Part shown: positions 32,756 through 41,216 of the stretch, piece after piece
Numbering within the stretch: position 1 is the stretch's first letter
How the letters are laid out: the number at the start of each line of letters is the position of its first letter
Assembly (NCBI GenBank): GCA_020683205.1
Contig: CP085689.1
Coordinates: 1,612,001-1,676,000 of the forward strand
Direction of reading: 5' to 3'
Length of the DNA stretch: 64,000 nucleotides
Source: Lentisphaerae bacterium WC36
Lineage (GTDB): Bacteria > Verrucomicrobiota > Lentisphaeria > Victivallales > SZUA-371
Notes under the pieces: model-generated
The model's database searches: none
The model's input: the letters and a program-made list of their open reading frames with translations, nothing else
Told to the model about the DNA's origin: nothing
Translations under genes and position numbers: made by a program

Positions 32756-33673
32756 CTAAAAGTTGAATTGCAACTGGCTTTCGTTGCTAAATTTTGGTTG
32801 TTTCTGATTGTATTCATGCCACGGAACACTTTTAAAAATTGCTTTATGATTTACCCAACGGGCAAAATCTTTTTGTAATTGATTTGGGGCAATATTATTT
32901 TCAAAATCTCGAAACGGTTGAGCAAATGGATTAACATTTAATTTGCGTAAAAACTCAACTCTTTTTAACGCATCAGCAATATTTTTTACAAGAACATAAA
33001 CAAAGATTTGCACATTGTTTTTGTATTTTCTCAAGAGTTTTACCGCCTTTTCAACAGCTGGCATTTGAGCCACGGTGTCGCACGCTAAACGAATGTAACG
33101 AATCCACTTGCAAGCCGCTAAAAGTTTTGCGATTGAGTCGTCAATTAATCGAGCGTCTAAGCCTTGATTGAAGTCAATTTTAATAGGCATTGTTGCGATT
33201 TTTTCAATCTGTTTGATGCCAAATTCACTGGCTAAAACATTATTGTCTAGCAAAACAACCTGCTTAAAATCTCCTGCAATGCGTTCAATTTCCGCTACTT
33301 CGTGAACATCTCCCTCTTTCTTTGGAACTACACACCAAGAACATTTATTCGGGCAACCTCTTGTCAAAAAGCCAATCGCATAATCTGAATGATCATAAAT
33401 CGAATAATCTGGAGTCATACTCTCAATTATTGGCGGTAATTTTTTACTAAAATCATAGCCAGTTCCGCCCTTGACGATTTCACAATCTGCAACATAATCA
33501 ACGTCTTTTGTGAAAGTAAAAACTTTGCTTTGATAAATTTTTGACGGCTTATCAAATAACGGCTCAAACCATTTAACTGTATTCCCTTTTAGTTTATGAA
33601 AAGCACTAATTTTCATCAACGCTAAATTTGGGATCTTACTATCAACATCAACTAAACAAATTAATCCACTCAT
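32756..33673 (-). CDS. Radical SAM protein
   Basis: A 305-residue protein with the radical SAM cluster motif RGCPNKCSWC (Cys 107, 111, 114), a preceding AIGFLTRG strand and a following DNNVLAS and FNQGLDARL, typical of the B12-binding/radical SAM (YgiQ/Elp3-like) core. The N-terminal 90 residues look like a Rossmann-type ligand domain. It lies beside the PAPS-reductase-like gene, in the slot that holds the methyltransferase in prophage 1. The substrate is unknown; nucleic-acid modification is an inference from context. Confidence 0.8.
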   Translation of the reverse strand: MSGLICLVDVDSKIPNLALMKISAFHKLKGNTVKWFEPLFDKPSKIYQSKVFTFTKDVDYVADCEIVKGGTGYDFSKKLPPIIESMTPDYSIYDHSDYAIGFLTRGCPNKCSWCVVPKKEGDVHEVAEIERIAGDFKQVVLLDNNVLASEFGIKQIEKIATMPIKIDFNQGLDARLIDDSIAKLLAACKWIRYIRLACDTVAQMPAVEKAVKLLRKYKNNVQIFVYVLVKNIADALKRVEFLRKLNVNPFAQPFRDFENNIAPNQLQKDFARWVNHKAIFKSVPWHEYNQKQPKFSNESQLQFNF

Positions 33674-33683
33674 TCTGCACCCC

Positions 33684-33851
33684 TTAAAAGTTGAATTGTT
33701 GCTGATGTTTATTTTCTTGAATATCTTTTTGCTTTTCGGCTTGCCGTTTTACCGCATAAAGAATATTAAAGCGTTGCGATTTCGTTAAATTAGTTTTTGC
33801 TAAATAGTGTCCTAGCTGGCATAATTCTCTATTTCTTTTTATACTTCTCAT
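33684..33851 (-). CDS. Small conserved phage protein, 55 aa (copy 2)
   Basis: Nearly identical to 4482-4649 in prophage 1; the C-terminus differs by a few residues (QENKHQQQ). GGAGGGTGAATT precedes the ATG at 33851. Same order relative to the PAPS-reductase-like gene. Unknown function. Confidence 0.7.
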   Translation of the reverse strand: MRSIKRNRELCQLGHYLAKTNLTKSQRFNILYAVKRQAEKQKDIQENKHQQQFNF

Positions 33852-33862
33852 AATTCACCCTC

Positions 33863-34654
33863 CTAATCAAAGATAAATTCTTGTTGTTGTTCATGCTTGA
33901 ATTTGCAACCTTTGACCGTTTTTTTAATCCACCAATCAAACATATTGTCGCCATCACTCCAACGGTCAACGCTCTTTTTGCCCTCAGCTTTTTTCTTTGC
34001 GTACATTTTACGAAATGCGATGCGATATGCTTTTTCGTATTGAGGGAACTGTTCAAGCTCTTTATTTGCGTTTGTACTCATAGGACAACCCAAACAACCG
34101 ACCCGTTTCCAGCCTTGATCGTAAAGCTCGCAGTATGGCACATTATACATTTTGATGAATTCCCATACGTCCGCTTCTGTCCAATCAATAATTGGGTGAA
34201 GATATTTTTTTGTGTTGTCGAACATACAAACTTCGGTCATTTTTCGCCGTGCTCTGCGGGTGCTTTCTGCGTGTCTAACTCCAGTAATTACCAATCGACC
34301 AGTACCGCCACGCTCTTTTAATTCAGCACAACACCAGCGTTTTTGGCGCATTGGAAAACCTTTTTTAACTAATAATTTAAAAAATCCCTCTTTTGGGTAA
34401 TGAATTTTTGTTTCAAGGTGATGTTTTTTTCCGAATTTAATTAAAGGCGGTGGATCTATCGTTGTTAAATTGTGGTGAGCATCAAATTTAACTCCGCTCA
34501 TAATTAATAGTTGACGCACTACAGTTGAATCTTTTCCAAACGAATTTGCAAAATAATAACCCTCTGGTGGTTCAAATTCTTGCAATCTTTTAATGGCAAT
34601 ATCAATTCTATTTTGCTTTTTGCCCCATAAATCTGTGTAAATTAATCCACTCAT
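33863..34654 (-). CDS. Phage PAPS-reductase-family PP-loop protein (copy 2)
   Basis: A 263-residue relative of 3679-4470 with the same PP-loop NSFGKDSTVV and Cys motifs (RWCCAEL; GCLGCPM). The first 90 and last 25 residues match copy 1 exactly or nearly; blocks around residues 95-105 and 190-235 diverge. It overlaps the YopX-like gene by 4 bases. Adjacent to radical SAM rather than methyltransferase. Confidence 0.8.
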   Translation of the reverse strand: MSGLIYTDLWGKKQNRIDIAIKRLQEFEPPEGYYFANSFGKDSTVVRQLLIMSGVKFDAHHNLTTIDPPPLIKFGKKHHLETKIHYPKEGFFKLLVKKGFPMRQKRWCCAELKERGGTGRLVITGVRHAESTRRARRKMTEVCMFDNTKKYLHPIIDWTEADVWEFIKMYNVPYCELYDQGWKRVGCLGCPMSTNANKELEQFPQYEKAYRIAFRKMYAKKKAEGKKSVDRWSDGDNMFDWWIKKTVKGCKFKHEQQQEFIFD

Positions 34655-35112
34655 TCTGCACCCCCTAAAAGCTCGGGATTTTCGTAGCGGTTGCCGATGA
34701 TTTCAACGTGTAATTCTTCGTCAAGCAAAAAATCAATATGAGTCGTAGAATAATTTTCATTTAAAAATTCACAATCAATAGTCAAATCATTATTTATGAC
34801 TTCTACAACTTCCTTACATTCAAACCCATCATCATATTTAATTTTTAAAATATCGCCTGCATACATCAATATATTTTCGTCATCTTTCCAACCTGTGCAT
34901 TGAAGTAAAATAACGTTTTCGCCGTCGACAATTTTATGCTCATATTTTCTTAAATGTTGTAAAGGTGATGAAAACGGTCTTTTAGTTTCAAAAGTTACTC
35001 TAATTTCTTGCTTGTTATAAGAAATTTCCGCCGCTTCAAAAACTTTGTAGCTGCCATCATCTTGCTTAACTGCCACCCGAAACTTAAATCTATCTAAATT
35101 ATTATTTTCCAT
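34651..35112 (-). CDS. YopX-like phage protein
   Basis: The ATG at 35112 follows GGGAGATTTTGAA; a longer frame to 35175 lies over the upstream gene. The 153-residue product has YopX hallmarks: NNNLDRFKFRVAV, YAGDILKIKYDDG and IIGNRYENPELL. It shares its ends with 3251-3682 of prophage 1. Function unknown. Confidence 0.7.
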   Translation of the reverse strand: MENNNLDRFKFRVAVKQDDGSYKVFEAAEISYNKQEIRVTFETKRPFSSPLQHLRKYEHKIVDGENVILLQCTGWKDDENILMYAGDILKIKYDDGFECKEVVEVINNDLTIDCEFLNENYSTTHIDFLLDEELHVEIIGNRYENPELLGGAE

Positions 35113-35113
35113 T

Positions 35114-35599
35114 TCAAAATCTCCCTTGTATGTCGTATTTATCCATGCATTTGTCGCAATAAAATATTTCCTCAAAATCCTCCCAACCTTGAGAAATTGG
35201 AATTGATTGATGGCATTTATTACATTCTTTTAATTCCTCTTTTTTATCGCAACAAACTTCATTTTCTGTATCCTCTATTTTTAAATATCCAACACATTTA
35301 AAAATAACTGAGCAATTATCTTCTCGATCATCAGCATAACAATTTGGTATAATCTCAATATCGGCGAAGGATTCACAAATTCCCTCTTTTAAATCGCAAT
35401 ATTTTTCACAAAATTTTCGGGAATGCTGACAATGATCTTCTTTAAATTCGCATTTAGATGGCTTGCAATGTATAGAATCATGTAAAAGGCATTCGCAAGG
35501 ATTTTTAACAACTTGATAAATTGCTGTTCCAAGAGCGAAAATTTCGCCAACTGCTAAATTTATAATATCGTGATTTGTTTCATTTATTTTTATTTCCAT
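35114..35599 (-). CDS. Cysteine-rich phage protein, 161 aa
   Basis: The ATG at 35599 follows AAAGGTGCAGAAA. The product has over twenty Cys residues, including CECLLHDSIHCKPSKC and a C-terminal zinc ribbon CNKCHQS ... CDKCMDK. Multiple metal sites are likely. It follows the loader and small membrane protein genes; no family recognised. Confidence 0.65.
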   Translation of the reverse strand: MEIKINETNHDIINLAVGEIFALGTAIYQVVKNPCECLLHDSIHCKPSKCEFKEDHCQHSRKFCEKYCDLKEGICESFADIEIIPNCYADDREDNCSVIFKCVGYLKIEDTENEVCCDKKEELKECNKCHQSIPISQGWEDFEEIFYCDKCMDKYDIQGRF

Positions 35600-35744
35600 T
35601 TTCTGCACCTTTATTTTCTTTTTTATCAATTGCACCAGCAATTAAGCCGTCCACTATGCCTCTTTTGTAGCCTTGATTATAAACAACCACCATCAAGACA
35701 ATAACTAAAAATATGTAAAATATTAAATCTTTATCTATAATCAT
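35580..35744 (-). CDS. Small membrane protein, 54 aa
   Basis: An ATG at 35744 overlapping the previous stop (ATGA) opens 54 codons. Residues about 6-22 form one hydrophobic membrane span (LIFYIFLVIVLMVVVY) followed by a short charged tail. The 3' end overlaps the start of the Cys-rich gene. A holin is conceivable from size and span, but the position among replication genes argues against it. Confidence 0.55.
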   Translation of the reverse strand: MIIDKDLIFYIFLVIVLMVVVYNQGYKRGIVDGLIAGAIDKKENKGAENGNKNK

Positions 35745-35956
35745 TTTCTGTCCTTGGGTTGTTGATTGTTGACCACAAATGCGACTAATTGTTTAAGGTT
35801 TTTATTGTTTCTTATTTCAAGAATTACTTTTTCTCGTTGTTGATAATTAACTTTGTGAAATTCATAGAAATCTTCATATTTGATTAGTTCAACATCAACC
35901 ATTTTTTTAACAATTTCTTCGGCTTCTTTGAGATAATGCACCACAAACTTTTTCAT
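35741..35956 (-). CDS. Hypothetical small phage protein, 71 aa
   Basis: A 71-residue charged, helical protein, overlapping both neighbours by 4 bases (helicase loader upstream, membrane protein downstream). Unknown function; possibly replication accessory by context. Confidence 0.6.
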   Translation of the reverse strand: MKKFVVHYLKEAEEIVKKMVDVELIKYEDFYEFHKVNYQQREKVILEIRNNKNLKQLVAFVVNNQQPKDRK

Positions 35957-36735
35957 GAGCTCACCCCGCTACTTTCATAAGGATTTTTAAAGTCGGTTCT
36001 TATTAAACGGCTTCTTGCACCCTCGGCGGCTTCTGCTGCGTTGCAGTTTTCAAGACGATCAAAAAATATTTTTGGCGTAACATTGGCACTTAACCACATT
36101 TTTCCACCGTAAAAACCGTTGGTGTAAACAAAATTTGTCAACTCATAAAAACACTCTAAATTACTATCTGTCATCTTCTTTTTACCTAAATCGTCAACGA
36201 TTAATAAATCGCATTTGGTGATTGATTTTAGCCAATAATTTGCACGATCTTTGTCTTGAGTTGAAAGTGTCGAGTAATGCGCTAATAATTCATTTGCGGT
36301 GATGTAAATAATTCTCACGCCTTGCAATAATAATTTTTTGGCAACGTAGGCGATTGAGCGTGTTTTACCACTATTAAATTCGTTGGCGATATATAAATTT
36401 CTGCGGTAATTCGCCAGTAAATTATTTGCTAATTTGCCACCGTCGGGAATTAAAGAAAAATTAAAATGATCCTCTTTTTTGTCGCTAAATTCAAACGGTA
36501 TTGGATAATCATGTAAAAGCATTAAATTGCGATTAATCACCGTCTGACGATCTTTTTTTTGCTGCTCTTTTTTTGCACATTTACGGCAAATATGCTTAAC
36601 TTTGTGAAAAGTTTTTATTAAATCTGCTAGAATAACAATCGCTTTTTTATCGGTGCCATCGTCACCAGTGAGCGTTTCGTGGTATTGCAAATTACACACC
36701 TGGCAATTTGCCGTAACTTTTTCAGAAATCTGCAC
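35953..36735 (-). CDS. DnaC-like helicase loader ATPase
   Basis: A 260-residue AAA+ protein. An N-terminal zinc finger (CQVCNLQYH ... HICRKCAKK, about residues 10-58) precedes the ATPase with Walker A NEFNSGKTRS (about 120) and Walker B LLIVDDLGKKKM (about 180), then sensor-like LSANVTP and an arginine-rich ARSRLIR. This is the DnaC/IstB-type loader that brings a host helicase to the phage origin. It follows the initiator gene, overlapping by 14 bases. Confidence 0.85.
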   Translation of the reverse strand: MQISEKVTANCQVCNLQYHETLTGDDGTDKKAIVILADLIKTFHKVKHICRKCAKKEQQKKDRQTVINRNLMLLHDYPIPFEFSDKKEDHFNFSLIPDGGKLANNLLANYRRNLYIANEFNSGKTRSIAYVAKKLLLQGVRIIYITANELLAHYSTLSTQDKDRANYWLKSITKCDLLIVDDLGKKKMTDSNLECFYELTNFVYTNGFYGGKMWLSANVTPKIFFDRLENCNAAEAAEGARSRLIRTDFKNPYESSGVSS

Positions 36736-37513
36736 TATAACACCCTCCTACTTTTTTAGCATTTTTAAGTTCCTCTTTTTGCTGAGAAAAATTATTTAAA
36801 TCATTTTTACTCGGAAAGTGAAATCCTCTAGCATCACGAATAACCTTTGAATTACTTGAAATGCTTCCTGCAATCGAGTTTGCTCTATTTGCCTTTGGAA
36901 TCCTTGCCACGGTCAATAAATCAGCGTCAAAATCCATTCTTGAATATTGCCCTAAATTTGCAAATTTCTTTTTAATCCAATTCAATAATTGAGTAGTAAT
37001 TTCACTATCATTTTCAAATTTCTCATCAATTACCATTTCAAAATATTGCAATTCAGATTCAAAATTTTCGCTATTAGAGAGATTTAATTGTTTAATTGTT
37101 TCTATTGTGTCCGTTGGTTGTTCGCTCGCTGTTTGTTGGTTGTTCACTTGCTGTTCGCTCGTTGTTCGCTTGTAATATTCTGAATTATTGTAATTATCAT
37201 AATTACAGATAGTTACAACTGTTTTCTTGCTGTCCGCTTTCAGTATTAAAAAGCCATCTTTTTGCAAGTTAGACAACATACGAACAACCTTTGAACGGCT
37301 AAAGGACAACCCCCTAGACACTGAAATATCTTTAGCAAATTTTGCCACGCCAATAACCAATTGACCACGTTTGATTAATTCGCCGTCAAAATACTTATCA
37401 GTGTGATTTGCACTCGTATATAAAAAGTACATGAGCCCTAGATAGTCTATTCCTCTTGACGCACTAATGCTGCTTAAAAAAGAGCGTGGCGTCATAATAT
37501 ATCCGTTACACAT
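36722..37513 (-). CDS. Phage replication initiator (winged-helix replisome organiser)
   Basis: A 263-residue protein with an N-terminal winged helix (YLGLMYFLYTSANHTDKYFD; GQLVIGVAKFAKDISVSRGL; SKVVRMLSNLQKDGFLILK), a Gln/Ser/Thr-rich linker (TTSEQQVNNQQTASEQPTDT) and a C-terminal helical domain. It directly precedes the loader gene. Like lambda O or DnaD-type proteins it should bind the origin; the low-complexity linker DNA in the gene's middle may itself hold iterons. Confidence 0.75.
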   Translation of the reverse strand: MCNGYIMTPRSFLSSISASRGIDYLGLMYFLYTSANHTDKYFDGELIKRGQLVIGVAKFAKDISVSRGLSFSRSKVVRMLSNLQKDGFLILKADSKKTVVTICNYDNYNNSEYYKRTTSEQQVNNQQTASEQPTDTIETIKQLNLSNSENFESELQYFEMVIDEKFENDSEITTQLLNWIKKKFANLGQYSRMDFDADLLTVARIPKANRANSIAGSISSNSKVIRDARGFHFPSKNDLNNFSQQKEELKNAKKVGGCYSADF

Positions 37514-37907
37514 TGGCGTATTCCTTTAATATTTGTTGAGCGCCCTCGTTTTGTTTTGCAGCTATGTATTCGGGGGTGTATTTTTCGTCGCTTGCTACCG
37601 TCTGAAACGGCAAACGTTGGCGGTCTTTGATTGATTCGAGGTGATTTAAATAATCTTCAAGAAAAGCTCTGAATTGCTCTGAAGTAATTTCAGCACCTTT
37701 GAGGTTAGCTTTAATTTTAATTGTTAAATTGTCGTCACTTTCAGAGTCTTTTTTGGTGTCGACATTAATATTTTTTCTAAAGCCACGACGGACGGCACGG
37801 CGATAAATTCCACCATGACTAATTCCAAATCGTTCAGCTTGAACAATCACTCGCTGGTGTAAATCGGAGCTAATCCGACAACTAAATCTTTTCTCTTTGC
37901 AAGTCAT
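37506..37907 (-). CDS. Ribbon-helix-helix-like phage protein, 133 aa
   Basis: A 133-residue protein with a basic N-terminus, KRFSCRISSDLHQRVIVQAE then GISHGGIYRRAVRRGF, a plausible RHH/CopG-like DNA-binding fold, and an acidic C-terminus. Overlaps both neighbours. Likely a DNA-binding regulator in the replication operon. Confidence 0.55.
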   Translation of the reverse strand: MTCKEKRFSCRISSDLHQRVIVQAERFGISHGGIYRRAVRRGFRKNINVDTKKDSESDDNLTIKIKANLKGAEITSEQFRAFLEDYLNHLESIKDRQRLPFQTVASDEKYTPEYIAAKQNEGAQQILKEYANV

Positions 37908-38485
37908 TCCGTCACCTCGTTTTTTTCTGTATGCTCTTTTTCAGCCGCTTTATATTCACTAAATAAAATTTCAATTGCTCCCTTTGGTGGCTGATATTTT
38001 TCATTAAAAGTGGCACTTTGAGTACCAACTTGCCAGTAAGCAAATTCATCATTTATAAATCCAGCGGTTAAATTGTCTAAAAAAAGAATTCTATTTGTAT
38101 TCTCTACTTTTAAACAGTAATAATTTGATAATTTCACCATCTCTTCAAAGTTAGCAAACATCCATCTTCTTGTTTCAAAAGACATGATCATTTCATTACA
38201 TTTTTTTTCTAAATCAATTAAATTTTTATGTTTTTGGCGGATTCTCTGCGTATGGTTGCGACCGCTTTTTTTTGTAAAAACAACTAAAATTTTCTGTTGA
38301 TTTCTGCCAGTGACTTTATATCTACAAATTTTGAATTGTCGGTGAAATATATTAATTTTTGAATCAGTTAATTTTTCTAAAGTTGCCCGCAATTCCTCAG
38401 TTTTTTCATACCAGTTATCAAAAATATCATTGGATTTGTCAGCTATTTGCTGGATTTCTTCAGCTTGAATTTTAAAGTATTTCAT
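37904..38485 (-). CDS. Hypothetical phage protein, 193 aa
   Basis: A 193-residue protein with a helical, basic first half (NQQKILVVFTKKSGRNHTQR) and TE-rich end (EKEHTEKNEVTE, encoding the coupling signal). No recognised family. Confidence 0.55.
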   Translation of the reverse strand: MKYFKIQAEEIQQIADKSNDIFDNWYEKTEELRATLEKLTDSKINIFHRQFKICRYKVTGRNQQKILVVFTKKSGRNHTQRIRQKHKNLIDLEKKCNEMIMSFETRRWMFANFEEMVKLSNYYCLKVENTNRILFLDNLTAGFINDEFAYWQVGTQSATFNEKYQPPKGAIEILFSEYKAAEKEHTEKNEVTE

Positions 38486-38991
38486 TCTGCCACCTCGTTT
38501 TTTAAGTGGTCATCTCTGAATTTTTGTAAAAGAGCGATATAATTAGCAGTATCTGAATTTTCGAAAATAATATAATCTTTATCAGGTTTGCTATAAGAAT
38601 TGCAGCCATTGAAGTAAATATTCACTCCACACGATGATTCAGTTGGATAAAAAAAGAACCCTGCACTATGACTTGTATTTTTGCTAATTTCCAAACATAA
38701 CATAAAAATCTTAACAAATGGGTGCGAATATTTTTCAAATTCGCCATCGGCATAAGCTAATTCCTCTTGAAAACAAGCAACTGTTTCATCAAATTTTTTC
38801 TCTTGATCTGCAAACTCAAACAGCTTATCGCTTTTATTAATGTTTAATTTTTTAAGAGTTTCTATCTCTTCATGAAGTTTAGTAACCTCATTAATTAGTT
38901 GCACTTTTTCCGCTTTTAAACAAGCGTTTTCATTCTCTAAATGCGTGATATTTTCGACTAATTCCGCCCACGTTTTACTCTCTGCAATCAT
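38482..38991 (-). CDS. Coiled-coil phage protein, 169 aa
   Basis: A 169-residue protein. Residues 10-60 form a coiled coil (LVENITHLENENACLKAEKV), followed by a globular part containing FFFYPTESSCGVNIYFNG. Ends KNEVAE with the operon signal. Unknown function. Confidence 0.6.
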   Translation of the reverse strand: MIAESKTWAELVENITHLENENACLKAEKVQLINEVTKLHEEIETLKKLNINKSDKLFEFADQEKKFDETVACFQEELAYADGEFEKYSHPFVKIFMLCLEISKNTSHSAGFFFYPTESSCGVNIYFNGCNSYSKPDKDYIIFENSDTANYIALLQKFRDDHLKNEVAE

Positions 38992-39006
38992 TTTAATAGC
39001 CCCCTG

Positions 39007-40128
39007 TTATCGTCTTAATGGCATTAATGCCATTTCTAAACTTTGGTTAGTTAAATAAATCCCCGAAACCCTATCTTTAACGTAAAAATCAAGCCAATAT
39101 CCTGTTAGCGCTTGTTTAACTATATTTATCATTTCAACACTAAAAGCCATTTTTTCGACTTTTAAATTATTGTGATTAATGATTCTTATATTTTGCGTTG
39201 CAAGTGTCATATCGCTTGAATTTTCCAATGATAATTGCATGATGTTTTTATCAATTGAAATTTTAAGTATATCACGAAGATTTTTCCCAAATAAATTATC
39301 AAGGGCAGTTTTAAATTCTATGACATTTAAGATAATTTCCGATTGAGCATTTTCTTTAATATCCTCCAAAACCGAGTCAGTATCGGGGAATTCACCACTA
39401 ATTTGTCTAAACATTAAAGTTGCGCTTTTAGATTCAAAAATATAATAATATTGATCTAAATATGTTGCTAAATAAAATTTAATCTCTTCGCAACTCTTGA
39501 ATATTTTTAAATAATGTTCTATTGCTTCAAGAGAAATAATACCACTAAAATTTCCACAAACATCAGCCTTGCATTCGCCAAATTTTGAAATCAGTAAAAC
39601 TTTACCATTAGTAGCTGTAAAACGTAAAAAAATACCGCTAATAGTATCAAATTTGATTCCGTGCAAAGTCTGTCTTGAGTCTTCTAAATCTATAGCACTT
39701 TTAAAGCGGTTAAAAGAAGCGGATAAATTAACGGAATAAGTAGAAAATAATAATTTTTTGTCAGTTAATTTGTTAATTTCAATCGACTCGAAATCCTCAA
39801 ATTTACGAGTTGAAATAATTTGAGTAAAATTATTAAAGGTCAATTCTAATTTATCATCTTTTAAATTAAATAATATTGATTCATTTTTCTTTGCTTTATT
39901 AATTTTATTAATCAATTCATCAATGTAAATATTGCATTTACCTTTTAAAAATACATTCAAAGCTAATTCAAAACTTACAACTTTATCAACTCCAATCCCT
40001 TGAGTATAAAATTTTACTTTATTGTCTTTGAGAGCTTCAATTACTACGGCTGGATATGTTTTAGAAAACTTTTTTATTTCTCTTAAAACGTGTAAAATAT
40101 CATTTTTACTTTGTAGAATAAATTTCAT
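39007..40128 (-). CDS. dnaN: DNA polymerase III sliding clamp (phage-encoded beta)
   Basis: A 373-residue beta clamp of standard length. It has three repeats of the clamp fold, NFSGIISLEAIEHYLKIF and QISGEFPDTDSVL in the central part, and the C-terminal EMALMPLRR matching the usual xxVMPMRL ending. The ATG at 40128 is preferred over a GTG at 40131. It should tether DNA polymerase to phage replication forks. Clamps are uncommon in phages of this size; the sequence is more AT-rich than bacterial dnaN genes and is set in the phage operon, so it is phage-borne, not chromosomal. Confidence 0.88.
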   Translation of the reverse strand: MKFILQSKNDILHVLREIKKFSKTYPAVVIEALKDNKVKFYTQGIGVDKVVSFELALNVFLKGKCNIYIDELINKINKAKKNESILFNLKDDKLELTFNNFTQIISTRKFEDFESIEINKLTDKKLLFSTYSVNLSASFNRFKSAIDLEDSRQTLHGIKFDTISGIFLRFTATNGKVLLISKFGECKADVCGNFSGIISLEAIEHYLKIFKSCEEIKFYLATYLDQYYYIFESKSATLMFRQISGEFPDTDSVLEDIKENAQSEIILNVIEFKTALDNLFGKNLRDILKISIDKNIMQLSLENSSDMTLATQNIRIINHNNLKVEKMAFSVEMINIVKQALTGYWLDFYVKDRVSGIYLTNQSLEMALMPLRR

Positions 40129-40256
40129 CACTCACCCCCGTTGATTTTAGCTTTAAATTTTTTGATTGAAAGAGCGTAAACACAACGTCCAGGGGCGTGT
40201 TTATTGCCTTTTTCACGATTTTTTTTGTTTTTTGATTTGAAAAGTAGCTTTTTCAT
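40128..40256 (-). CDS. Very basic small phage protein, 42 aa
   Basis: An ATG at 40256 opens 42 codons overlapping the clamp start (TGATG). The product is Lys/Arg-rich (KSKNKKNREKGNKHAPGRC). The end supplies GGGGGTGAG for the clamp gene. Unknown function. Confidence 0.5.
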   Translation of the reverse strand: MKKLLFKSKNKKNREKGNKHAPGRCVYALSIKKFKAKINGGE

Positions 40257-40322
40257 AAGTAAGTTAATCCTTATATAAATTTAACGGGTTTATATACTTG
40301 CTTAATAATTTTCGTAGAATTA

Positions 40323-40661
40323 TTAAGCTTTTTTTGTGGTATGATTATTATTTATTGAATCCGTAACAAATTTTTCTAAGCTTTCAAACATGATGCGAAC
40401 ATTAGAGCGAACTCCACCAAAACTTGCTTTTGTTAGTTTTCCATCTGCGATTAAGCGATCAATGCTTTTTTCTGAACAGTCGAGAATTTCCATTGCCTTT
40501 TTCTTTGAAATCATTTTCAAATGTGCCGTTTCATTGTTGATTTGACGATTTAAGCGCAATACATCTAACGCTTCATCTAATTCATTTGGATTAATCATCT
40601 CACTATTTGCAAGCGGACTCAGAACGCCTTTTATTAAATGAATAAATTCTAGCGAAATCAT
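40323..40661 (-). CDS. HTH (MerR/excisionase-like) phage protein, 112 aa
   Basis: A 112-residue protein with a C-terminal HTH: KMISKKKAMEILDCSEKSID then RLIADGKLTKASFGG, the helix_turn_helix_17 pattern. The N-terminal half is helical. First gene of the replication operon, so a likely early regulator or excisionase. Confidence 0.6.
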   Translation of the reverse strand: MISLEFIHLIKGVLSPLANSEMINPNELDEALDVLRLNRQINNETAHLKMISKKKAMEILDCSEKSIDRLIADGKLTKASFGGVRSNVRIMFESLEKFVTDSINNNHTTKKA

Positions 40662-40702
40662 TTTATCACCTTATGTTATTTTTTAAGTTATTTTTTTTAA
40701 TT

Positions 40703-40731
40703 GTGGAGTACTCAAACTGGAGCTACTCCAC
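40703..40731. other. Perfect inverted repeat upstream of the replication operon
   Basis: GTGGAGTA at 40703-40710 and TACTCCAC at 40724-40731 form an eight-base dyad with a 13-base spacer. No T-run follows on either strand. It is 40 bases upstream of the leftward gene at 40661, so an operator is possible. Confidence 0.4.
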
Positions 40732-40765
40732 TAGTGAGCGAAATAAAAATTTGCAAAATTAAAGA

Positions 40766-41002
40766 CTATTTATTAAGTTTATTAATATTTGAATTTGCTA
40801 AAAATTCGCTCAAATAAGTAGCAAATTCACGTTTTTGTGAACAATTAGTAAAATAAAGTAATTTAGAAAACATAAATTTATTTATTTGTACCCAGTTAGT
40901 AAAATCATCGCTCAAAACTTCACTAACTGCGAAATTATTAATTTTTCCAAACTTGAAAAATGCGAGGCGATTTGGTCGTATTAAAAAATGCGGCTGGAAA
41001 AT
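40766..41002 (-). pseudogene. Open frame of 78 codons with no start codon
   Basis: Between the TGA at 41003-41005 and the TAG at 40766-40768 the minus strand encodes a protein-like sequence without ATG, GTG or TTG near its beginning (QPHFLIRPNRLAFFKFGK, later NCSQKREFATYLSEFLANSN). The composition is natural for a protein. It could be the remnant of a gene or be reached by frameshift or an unusual start. Internal MFSKLLYF would give only 34 residues. Confidence 0.35.
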
Positions 41003-41044
41003 TCAGCACCGCCCCTAAGTCAATCATTAATCAAGGAAGTAAAA

Positions 41045-41182
41045 ATGTATTTTTTAAAGAGCTTCGGCGGTGTGTGGGTGATCCCAATACTTCACCGCCT
41101 AGCGTTTAAAGCCTGCTGTGGCTTATTTTTATTCAATTTGCTAATATTTATTGCTAATGCTATATTTAAGCTCCTACACTAA
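41045..41182 (+). CDS. Small membrane protein, 45 aa
   Basis: The ATG at 41045 follows AAGGAAGTAAAA. The 45-residue product has a hydrophobic helix (CCGLFLFNLLIFIANAIFKL). Rightward, opposite to the phage operons, and followed 34 bases later by another rightward gene. Could belong to the lysogenic or immunity transcripts. Unknown function. Confidence 0.45.
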   Translation: MYFLKSFGGVWVIPILHRLAFKACCGLFLFNLLIFIANAIFKLLH

Positions 41183-41216
41183 AATTTATTAATTTAACAA
41201 CAAGGAAATTAACAAA

